Made by a program: the position numbers and the translations under genes. Below the pieces are notes generated by a model. The model saw nothing but the letters and a program-made list of their open reading frames with translations. It was not told where the DNA came from and made no database searches. Below, one piece after another: positions 57,637-64,000 of a DNA stretch of 64,000 bases. Position 1 is the stretch's first letter. Each line of letters opens with the position of its first letter. Source of the stretch: Pseudomonadota bacterium (GTDB lineage Bacteria; Pseudomonadota; Gammaproteobacteria; Steroidobacterales; Steroidobacteraceae); NCBI GenBank assembly GCA_025357635.1, contig JANXOV010000073.1, forward strand, positions 1 to 64,000, read 5' to 3'.

Positions 57637-58847
57637 GGCAACGAAAACACGATCGGATACCGCAACCAGGTCTCGCGTTCGGTGCTCAGATCCTGTTGCG
57701 GTCCCTCCTGAGGATCGGGCCGCACACCATGCATCAATAGCTCACGCGCCACCAGGGTGATCGTTCCGTACTGATGCGTGTTCGAATCGGTGGTGGCCTT
57801 GGGGATGTCACCTGCCGCCAGGTTCTTGCCCAGGCAGCTGTGAACCCCGACCCCGAATGTCAGTCCGTAAGGCATGTGCGGCGGTGACTTCGCGCGCTGC
57901 GGATTGAATGCCGCGGCATCCTCTCCGAATGCGTCGACCTGGCGATTGGCCTGAAACAGACTCACCACCACGGTGTCATCGACGCCGGCCACCTCACCCT
58001 GCGCCAGCGTCACCGGGCACAGAGGGCGGCGCTTGGAAACCGGGCTGGCCGGGTGCAGCCGAAAACTCTCATGCACGCAACGCTGCAGATACAAGGGCTC
58101 AGCGAGCAGCCGCGCCCGCTGCGCCGGATCCCGAGCGCACAGCTCGAACAGCTCGTGCATGACATGCGAAATCGAATGCACCGAGGTATGGGCGCCGGCC
58201 AGAAAATAAAAGGCGGTTTCGCGCAACATCATGTCCCGCGGCAGATCCACCTGTTCTTCGTTGCGGACAAGAAGCGTCAGGATATCGCGCGGCAGGCTGT
58301 CCTCTGCGATCACGCCTTGCCGGAATTGCGCAACCAAGGCCACGCGCCGCGCCACCGACGGATTGAAATAGCGCGCTTCGAACTCCTGCATGCCCTGCGT
58401 GATCGATGCCTTGAGCGCGGCAAACTCCTCGCGCGATCCCTTGAACTGGCCGATGGTGGCGGCGTTGCCGAATACGCGCAGCAATCGCACCAGATCCGCC
58501 GTTTCGGCCTCCGTGCGCAACGGCCGGTCGATGCCCGCGAAATCGGCGGTCAATCCGACCATGCACTGATAGGCCACGTCGATGAGATCCACTCGAACCG
58601 CGGCGACGAACGGCAGCAGCGTTTCGCGAATGACTTTCGGCAGCACCTGCGTTTCGTAATAGGCGAAGAAATCCTTCTTGAAAATCTTCATTTCCAGCAG
58701 GCGCCGCCGGCGATGCTCCTCGCCGTGCAAGGTCACGAGCACCCGGTCCATCAGCGCCGCTCCTTCGTCGTACAAGGATTGCTTCAGATCCGCAATGGAC
58801 AGCGTTTGCTGCGCTTCGCGAAAGCCGGTGACGGTGATGGTTGCCAT
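57633..58847 (-). CDS. Cytochrome P450 (second of tandem pair)
   Basis: The 404-residue P450 is a paralogue of the adjacent one. It has ExxR (HESFR), the heme loop FGVGVHSCLGKNL, and an I-helix with LAGAHTSVHS, again with His before the conserved Thr. It begins at ATG 58847, 2 bp from the amidohydrolase stop. It probably hydroxylates or epoxidises the same substrate or a related intermediate. Epoxidation would fit the LEH-like protein of the cluster. Confidence 0.92.
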   Translation of the reverse strand: MATITVTGFREAQQTLSIADLKQSLYDEGAALMDRVLVTLHGEEHRRRRLLEMKIFKKDFFAYYETQVLPKVIRETLLPFVAAVRVDLIDVAYQCMVGLTADFAGIDRPLRTEAETADLVRLLRVFGNAATIGQFKGSREEFAALKASITQGMQEFEARYFNPSVARRVALVAQFRQGVIAEDSLPRDILTLLVRNEEQVDLPRDMMLRETAFYFLAGAHTSVHSISHVMHELFELCARDPAQRARLLAEPLYLQRCVHESFRLHPASPVSKRRPLCPVTLAQGEVAGVDDTVVVSLFQANRQVDAFGEDAAAFNPQRAKSPPHMPYGLTFGVGVHSCLGKNLAAGDIPKATTDSNTHQYGTITLVARELLMHGVRPDPQEGPQQDLSTERETWLRYPIVFSLP

Positions 58848-58849
58848 GA

Positions 58850-60187
58850 TCAGTGTTTCCGGCCGCGCATCGCCAGCTCGCGTGTCAGAATCTGGCTGGA
58901 ATACAGGCTGACGCGCCAGCCCGGAATCGCGCGACGCTCGCGTTCCGGCCGCTGCAGATCGACGAAATGGCCATCGGCCATGACGTATTTCATTTTCGAG
59001 CGATCACCGAGCACGGTGACGTCTTTGGACGGATCACCCTGAAGAACGATCAGGTCGGCGAGCCGGCCCGCGGCAATTTCACCCACCTGCCCTTCCATGC
59101 GCAATGCGCGCGCCGCATCGAAGGTCGCCGCACGGATGGCTTGCAGCGGCGTAAACCCCAGGTCGCGCACGAACACTTCAAGTTCGCGGTAATGCCACTC
59201 CCCCAGGGGAGTCAGCGAGAACCCGCTCTCGGTTCCGCACAACAAGGGCACTCCCGCCGCGTGCAGCCGCTGCAGCATGACGGCGCTGTCGGCAATCTCG
59301 CGGCGGAACATTTCCTGCAGCGCCGGGTCGGCGTTCACCGCATCGCCGTAGTCGGCCAGATTCGCCTGGAACGCAAACGTCGGCACCACCGGCACCTTGC
59401 GTTCGCATACGGCATCGAAGGCTTCTTCGTCCATGTGCGTTGCATGCAAAATCATGTCGAACCCGGCGCGCACGGCGTCGCGCGTACTGCCGGCGTTGCG
59501 GCAATGACCGACCACCGGGATGCCCAGCGCATGGGCCGCATCGCACACCGTACGCAATTCATCCATGGACCAGACCGTGAGCTCGCCCTGCGATCGCTGC
59601 CTCGGGATCAGGCCGGTCACATGCACCTTGATCCAGTCGACGCCGTTTTTGATCTGCCGCCTGACTTCGGCGACGATTTCGTCGCGCGAACGCACGATCA
59701 CCGCATAGCCGCGGATGCCCTCGTCCGGAAACAGCCGCCCGGCGGTGCCGCCGACCGAGGTCAGCAGCGCGTGCCCGCCCGTGGTCATGCGCGGACCTTC
59801 GACGATGCCGGCCTCGATCGCATCGCGCAGATCCGTACCGATCTCGAAAATGGAATCCGCATCGAAGAAACCGGTGACGCCGGCGCACAGCAGCTTGCGC
59901 ATGTCGGCCGCGGCGATGATGGCGGAGAGCGCGGCGCGGCGATGAAAGAACAGCTCGTCGTTGGAGCGCGGCGCATCGAAGGTGACATGGCAATGCGCGT
60001 CGATGAGGCCGGGCATGAGCGTTGCGCCGGCGATGTCGATGCGCCGAAGGTCGAGGATCAGCGCTGCGCGCTGCGCCGCTTGCGCACCGGTGGCGGTAAT
60101 CCTGTTTCCCTCCACCAGAACGTCGACGGCACGGGCGGGTGCGCCCGTGCCGTCGATGACACTACCATTCTGAAACAGAACCGCCAT
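58850..60187 (-). CDS. Imidazolonepropionase/prolidase-like amidohydrolase
   Basis: The 445-residue metal-dependent hydrolase has MPGLIDAHCHVTFD (HxH motif), a metal-bridging lysine region DWIKVHVTG, histidines in VVGHCRNAG and LHATHMD, and a final LCGTESGFSL strand. Relatives usually have GTDSG there; here Asp is replaced by Glu. The N- and C-terminal strands form the composite domain typical of the superfamily. It follows the TonB receptor gene with only 1 bp between them, so it is probably the first intracellular enzyme of the operon, opening a lactone, amide or imide. Confidence 0.88.
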   Translation of the reverse strand: MAVLFQNGSVIDGTGAPARAVDVLVEGNRITATGAQAAQRAALILDLRRIDIAGATLMPGLIDAHCHVTFDAPRSNDELFFHRRAALSAIIAAADMRKLLCAGVTGFFDADSIFEIGTDLRDAIEAGIVEGPRMTTGGHALLTSVGGTAGRLFPDEGIRGYAVIVRSRDEIVAEVRRQIKNGVDWIKVHVTGLIPRQRSQGELTVWSMDELRTVCDAAHALGIPVVGHCRNAGSTRDAVRAGFDMILHATHMDEEAFDAVCERKVPVVPTFAFQANLADYGDAVNADPALQEMFRREIADSAVMLQRLHAAGVPLLCGTESGFSLTPLGEWHYRELEVFVRDLGFTPLQAIRAATFDAARALRMEGQVGEIAAGRLADLIVLQGDPSKDVTVLGDRSKMKYVMADGHFVDLQRPERERRAIPGWRVSLYSSQILTRELAMRGRKH

Positions 60188-60188
60188 A

Positions 60189-62564
60189 TCAGAACTTCAG
60201 CTGTACATCCACTCCGTAAGTGCGCGGCGGGCTGAGCGTTCCGAATGTCCACAGTCCGGCCACCGGCACCGCACTGTTGCCGGGTCCCGCGTTGTAGTTG
60301 GTGCCGACGTCAAGCACGTGCAGGAAATGCCGCTCGTCCGTCAGGTTCTTGGCCCAGGCCGTGACCTTCCAGGACTTCGCATCATAGGCGAGCATCAGAT
60401 CCAGATTGCCGTAGGACTTGATGAGGCCGGGATTGCTGCTGAAAGCGCCCTGCGGGCTGACGTCATAGGGCGACAGCGTGTTCGCAACGATGTAGTAGTC
60501 GTCCTTGTAGGCATAGTTGGCGCCGTAGTCAATGCTGTGGCCGTTGGAAAGCGACTGCTCATACAGAAGGTTCACCGCGGCCGTGAACTTGGGCGCACGC
60601 CGCAGCTTGAAGCCTTTCTTGTCGACGGTACCGCCGGAGAGGCCCGGCACATTCCAGCTGTCGTACTTGGCATCGAGATAGCCCAGATTGATCCCAGCGG
60701 TGAAGCCCTGCACCGGCACCGCGGTCAGTTCCAATTCGGCGCCCTTGAGCGTGGCTGAAGCCGCGTTCTGCACCAGCGTCACCGTCACCAGATTCGGATC
60801 CGGGAACACCACGTCTTCCTGCTTGTTGGTGTACTTGGTGTGGAACACGGCGAGGTTCGCGCGCAGGCGATTGTCCATCCACTGTGTCTTGGCGCCCAAC
60901 TCGACCGACTTCACCTTCTCCGGCTCATACGGCCCGAGGGTCTTCGGATCGCTGGAACGGCCGTTGAAGCCGCCCGAGCGGAAGCCTTCCGAATAGGTGG
61001 CATACACCATCTTCGACGGATCGACGCGCCAGGACAGGTTCACGCGCGGCGTGAACTTGGACCAGGTACGCCGGCCGGTCTGCGTGATGGTATTGCCGTT
61101 CACGTCCACATACGAGGCGATGTAGTTGCCGGCATCGCAGGTGCCGAAGCTGCTCTGCACGGCGGAAAGATCGGTCGGATCGTAGTTGATGGCGCAGGCG
61201 TCTTTCTTCTCACGCGTGTAGCGGCCGCCGACACTCAGGGTGAAATTGTCGATGAACTCCCAATCCACCTGGCCAAACAGCGCCGAGGAGGTGGTGCCCT
61301 GTTTGTAGTACGGCGCACCGAACGGGCCGCCGCCAAAGAAGGTCAGCTGACGCAGGTTATAGCTGCCGTCGAAGTAGTAGGCGCCGAGCGTGGAACGCAG
61401 CTTGGAGGTCCAGTCCGACTCGAGGCGCAGCTCTTCGCTGAACTGATGGCTGCTCTGCGGCCGCACCGTATTGAAGAACGACAACTCAAATGGCGGCGTC
61501 ACTCCCGGCGGCGACAGCGTGGTCGTCTGGCCGTCGAATTCCTCGATCGCATCTTCCTTGACATCGCGGTAACCGGTGACCGAGACGATGCGCTGCGTGT
61601 CGCTGATCTGCCACTTCGCGTTCAACGTGGCGGCCTTGGTCTTGAGGAAGGCCGTCTGCTCCAGCGAGGTGTGGGTGGTGCCGTGATAGTTCTCATCGCC
61701 CGCCGGCGCGCCGCCGACAAAGGCGCCCAGTACTTCCAGCGGTCCGGTGATGGAGGTCACCGGGCGCGTCGGGGACTTGTCGTCGAAGTAATCCAGGATC
61801 AGGCCCAACTCCAGCTTGTCCGTGGCCGCGAGCGTCGTGAACAGCGAAACGCCGGTGAAGGCCGTGTCGCCCTCGCGCTTGCCGTTGCGCGTGTAAGTCA
61901 CGTTCTTCCAATACCCGCCGCCGGACTGGCGCACCACTGACAGCTTGGTCTTGAGCTTGCCGTCGAAGGCGGCGTCGAAGTTCAGCACCGCATGGCCGTC
62001 GAACTGCTGGAAGCGTCCGTAGCCCAGCTGCAGCTTGCCACCGAACTCGCCGGTGGGCGCGGCGCGGCGGATGTTGAGCAGACCGCCGATGGTGTTGCGG
62101 CCGAACAGCGTGCCCTGCGGCCCGCGCAGCACTTCGATGTCGGCCGCGTCGAACATCTGCAGCAGCGCACCGGTGGTGTTGGCGAGATAGATGCCGTCCA
62201 AATACACGGCGACCGCCGGGTCGAAGGACTTCTCCACATCGTTCAACTGCATGCCGCGGATGGAAATGGCCGCGGTGCCGTTGCCCAGGATCGGATCCAC
62301 GATGAGGTTGGGCGCAAGCTGTGCCACGCCTTGTATGTCGCGCGAATGCGAGCGCTCGATGGCCGCCGCGTCCAGCGCGGTAAGTGCGATGGGCACGCTC
62401 TGCGCGCTTTCGTCGCGCTTTTGAGCCTGCACGATGATTTCTTCAAGTCCTACGACTTCCGCCACAGGTTTGACGTCCGCCGCGGACACGGGCAGGGCGA
62501 AGGCGCTCACCGCCAGCCCGGCACACAGGGCCGACAACCACTTGTTGGATAAATATTTGTTCAC
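60189..62564 (-). CDS. TonB-dependent outer-membrane receptor
   Basis: The 791-residue receptor starts at GTG 62564 after GGGGAG and has a signal peptide (LSALCAGLAVSAFALPVSAA), a TonB-box-like EEIIVQAQKR, a plug domain (VPIALTALDAAAIERS ... EVLRGPQGTLFGRNTIGGLLNI) and a 22-strand barrel ending TYGVDVQLKF. It belongs to the large group found in sphingomonads and steroid or terpenoid degraders with many such receptors. It should import the cluster substrate using TonB energy. The ORF track start adds 38 unlikely residues. Confidence 0.93.
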   Translation of the reverse strand: MNKYLSNKWLSALCAGLAVSAFALPVSAADVKPVAEVVGLEEIIVQAQKRDESAQSVPIALTALDAAAIERSHSRDIQGVAQLAPNLIVDPILGNGTAAISIRGMQLNDVEKSFDPAVAVYLDGIYLANTTGALLQMFDAADIEVLRGPQGTLFGRNTIGGLLNIRRAAPTGEFGGKLQLGYGRFQQFDGHAVLNFDAAFDGKLKTKLSVVRQSGGGYWKNVTYTRNGKREGDTAFTGVSLFTTLAATDKLELGLILDYFDDKSPTRPVTSITGPLEVLGAFVGGAPAGDENYHGTTHTSLEQTAFLKTKAATLNAKWQISDTQRIVSVTGYRDVKEDAIEEFDGQTTTLSPPGVTPPFELSFFNTVRPQSSHQFSEELRLESDWTSKLRSTLGAYYFDGSYNLRQLTFFGGGPFGAPYYKQGTTSSALFGQVDWEFIDNFTLSVGGRYTREKKDACAINYDPTDLSAVQSSFGTCDAGNYIASYVDVNGNTITQTGRRTWSKFTPRVNLSWRVDPSKMVYATYSEGFRSGGFNGRSSDPKTLGPYEPEKVKSVELGAKTQWMDNRLRANLAVFHTKYTNKQEDVVFPDPNLVTVTLVQNAASATLKGAELELTAVPVQGFTAGINLGYLDAKYDSWNVPGLSGGTVDKKGFKLRRAPKFTAAVNLLYEQSLSNGHSIDYGANYAYKDDYYIVANTLSPYDVSPQGAFSSNPGLIKSYGNLDLMLAYDAKSWKVTAWAKNLTDERHFLHVLDVGTNYNAGPGNSAVPVAGLWTFGTLSPPRTYGVDVQLKF

Positions 62565-62650
62565 TTCCCGCTCCCCGATGTTGTGGAATGGCCGGGGTTC
62601 GACGCACCGGCTCGCGATAACCCCTGGATAATACATCGAAATCGATCTAA

Positions 62651-62674
62651 ATGAGCAATCGCAGATTGTCTCAT
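62651..62674. terminator. Hairpin at the end of the LLM monooxygenase gene
   Basis: ATGAGCAATC (62651-62660) pairs with GATTGTCTCAT (62664-62674), with one unpaired base and a three-base loop. It includes the stop codon of the flavin monooxygenase gene, and on the minus strand TTTAGAT follows. It could be a weak terminator, an attenuator or an operator for the TonB receptor promoter, which must lie in 62565-62670. Confidence 0.5.
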
Positions 62675-63771
62675 TCACGCAACCCCGCCTGGCGCATCAG
62701 CGGCAGGATCTTCTGCTTGAACTGCGTCAGGCCGGCATCGTAGTTGAGCCAGCTGAGGGTGATGCCGTCGAGTCCGGCGCGGGAAAACGCCAGCATTCCT
62801 TCGACGACCTGTTCGGCCGTCCCCACCAGGGGAATGGCGCCATAGCCGGCGATGAGATTGGATGCCATCGCCTCCCAGCCCGTCCCCAGCGCGCTCTTGG
62901 AGTTCGGGACTAGCACATCTAATAGGTTGCGGACGCCGGGCCAGTCGCCCTTCACATTCACATAGTCGTTGACGTACTCGCGCGCCTCGCGCTCGGTGTC
63001 ACGGCACACCACATAGGCCTGGCCGAATACCTGCATGCGGCGGCCAAATTTCTCCGCTGCAATGCGTTTGCCGGTCGCCGCAATTTCTCCGGCCGCCGCG
63101 ATGTCCTTGGCGACGACGAAATTCAAGTCCGCATGCTGGGCGGCGAACAGCTGACCGCGCGCGCTGTTGCCGGCGCTCATCAACGGCGGATGTGGGGATT
63201 GGACCGGCTTGGGTTCGGAGTAGGCCCCCGGCGAGGGGAAGTAGGGGCCCTCATGATCGAACTCGCCTTTCGCCGTCCACAGCCGCTTGCACAGCGTGAT
63301 CCAATCGTCGGCGACGTCATAGCGCACGTCATGCTCCTTCTGCGGCACGCCGAACATGCCGATTTCCTTCGAGTTCCAGCCGGCCACGATGTTCAGCCCG
63401 AAGCGCCCCCTGGAGATGTGGTCGATGGTCGCGACTTCCTTGGCCGCGCGGATCGGATGCACCGTGGGCACATGGAAGGTCGCGAAGACGGATATCTTGC
63501 TGGTCACGGCCGACAGCCCGGCCGCCCAGGTGAAGGTCTCGAAATTGCGGTGATTGAAGTTGACGTTGCCGCCCATCCCCTTCCACCGCGCCACCGGAAT
63601 GATGGCCTCGATGCCGGCGGATTCAGCCAATTGGGCGATGCGCACCGATTCGTCCCAGGTGACCTGCAAGACTTCCGGCGAATCGGTCATGGAGCAGCCG
63701 CCGCTGACATTCAAGCCGAAAACGGCCAGCTTGAGCTTGTGCGGACTGGTCAGGATCGGATTGTTGGACAT
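62671..63771 (-). CDS. Luciferase-like (LLM class) flavin-dependent monooxygenase
   Basis: The 366-residue TIM-barrel FMN enzyme of the bacterial luciferase family is close in motifs to the SfnG/RutA group (ESAGIEAIIPVARWKG, FETFTWAAGLSAVTSKI, HISRGRFGLNIVAGWN). Such enzymes use reduced FMN from a separate reductase for oxygenation, including Baeyer-Villiger or C-N/C-S cleavage. ATG 63771 is used, since the longer track start adds a non-homologous leader; the ribosome-binding site is weak. It is upstream of the TonB receptor on the same strand, 106 bp away. Confidence 0.9.
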   Translation of the reverse strand: MSNNPILTSPHKLKLAVFGLNVSGGCSMTDSPEVLQVTWDESVRIAQLAESAGIEAIIPVARWKGMGGNVNFNHRNFETFTWAAGLSAVTSKISVFATFHVPTVHPIRAAKEVATIDHISRGRFGLNIVAGWNSKEIGMFGVPQKEHDVRYDVADDWITLCKRLWTAKGEFDHEGPYFPSPGAYSEPKPVQSPHPPLMSAGNSARGQLFAAQHADLNFVVAKDIAAAGEIAATGKRIAAEKFGRRMQVFGQAYVVCRDTEREAREYVNDYVNVKGDWPGVRNLLDVLVPNSKSALGTGWEAMASNLIAGYGAIPLVGTAEQVVEGMLAFSRAGLDGITLSWLNYDAGLTQFKQKILPLMRQAGLRE

Positions 63772-63867
63772 GGGCTTTTCGACTTTTGTTGAGTATGTTT
63801 GAATCGCAGCAAGGCAGCCTATCTTAACATTGCATTTCACGCGCAGAACATCAATGCCCGTCAGTCT

Positions 63868-64000
63868 CTAGACGCGCGGGCCGAGCATTCGTGCCAGATC
63901 CAAAATGGTGTCGAGGTTATGCGCCGATGCGTTGCGATGAGCGTGACGCGCCAATACGCCAGCGCCGGCGGCGAGCGGCTGGTAGCCGGCGTGCCGCCGC
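63868..64000 (-). CDS. 3' end of an unidentified CDS (truncated by window edge)
   Basis: Reading the minus strand from the window edge, an open frame of 44 codons ends at TAG (63868-63870), giving ...GYQPLAAGAGVLARHAHR... ending LDLARMLGPRV. It is not in the ORF track because its start lies outside the window. The family cannot be told from this fragment. It is upstream of, and co-oriented with, the LLM gene, with a 97-bp gap. Confidence 0.45.
   Translation of the reverse strand, partial: RRHAGYQPLAAGAGVLARHAHRNASAHNLDTILDLARMLGPRV

Noticed and set aside
58853-60235. 460-aa plus-strand ORF
   Set aside because: Antisense to the imidazolonepropionase-like amidohydrolase gene.

Overview
The window is a GC-rich, gene-dense chromosomal segment of a Gram-negative proteobacterium, most likely a gammaproteobacterium of the Nevskiales/Steroidobacterales/Xanthomonadales type. 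This placement is an inference. It rests on a VPLPA-CTERM sorting-signal protein, a PdsR/PdsS-like dedicated-sortase two-component system, GspC, TamA/TamB, a YdbH/YdbL-type outer-membrane lipid bridge, an OlsF-like ornithine-lipid synthase, and a large TonB-receptor/P450/SDR catabolic cluster. No rRNA, tRNA, insertion sequence, phage gene or CRISPR array was recognised. No stretch longer than 300 bp lacks a gene. The longest gene-free stretches are about 240-270 bp (2109-2346, 23579-23847, 35598-35831).

Layout. 0.1-7.3 kb: secreted and envelope proteins (PstS-like secreted protein, VPLPA-CTERM protein, DsbC, GspC, ELWxxDGT-repeat protein), a glycerophosphodiesterase and small coiled-coil ORFs. 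7.3-14.0 kb: OlsF-like acyltransferase fusion, LpxH-like phosphoesterase, a PhoB-type regulator, and the PdsR-PdsS pair. 14.2-14.8 kb: a VapBC-type toxin-antitoxin module. 14.8-20.8 kb: gltB-gltD glutamate synthase. 20.9-30.5 kb: CBS protein, oligopeptidase B, SPOR lipoprotein, bactofilin, a tightly overlapping glycerophosphodiesterase - short GlpD - outer-membrane protein operon, a YheT-like hydrolase and an unusual membrane-anchored receiver protein with an OmpA-like tail. 30.6-35.4 kb: an LtaS/OpgB-like phosphoglycerol-transferase-type enzyme, a YdbH-like protein and a YnbE/YdbL-like lipoprotein. 35.4-39.0 kb: small ORF, ABC-2 exporter, and a divergent pair that resembles FlhD and FlhC. 39.0-49.4 kb: NudC, TamA, TamB, DUF1800 and DUF1501 proteins, a histone H1-like protein and a Yip1-family membrane protein.

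49.4-64.0 kb is one long minus-strand array. In transcription order it holds a partial ORF, a luciferase-like flavin monooxygenase, a TonB-dependent receptor, a prolidase/imidazolonepropionase-like amidohydrolase, two cytochromes P450, an SDR, a ThuA-domain protein, two more SDRs, a limonene-epoxide-hydrolase-family protein, an ACMSD-like amidohydrolase, a fourth SDR and a periplasmic PQQ/cytochrome c dehydrogenase. Start/stop overlaps and very short spacers hold most of it together. It reads as an uptake-and-oxidation pathway for a hydrophobic, probably cyclic or terpenoid-like compound. The substrate cannot be told from the sequence. This is the best candidate for an undescribed system here. 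The divergent FlhD/FlhC-like pair and the receiver-TM-OmpA protein come next.

Functional themes: envelope biogenesis (TamAB, YdbH/YdbL, OlsF, LpxH-like, bactofilin, SPOR, DsbC), glycerophosphodiester salvage (two GDPDs plus GlpD), nitrogen assimilation (GltBD), and the accessory catabolic cluster. Coordinates were chosen by start-codon context. Where the ORF track begins upstream of a better start, the shorter gene is given.
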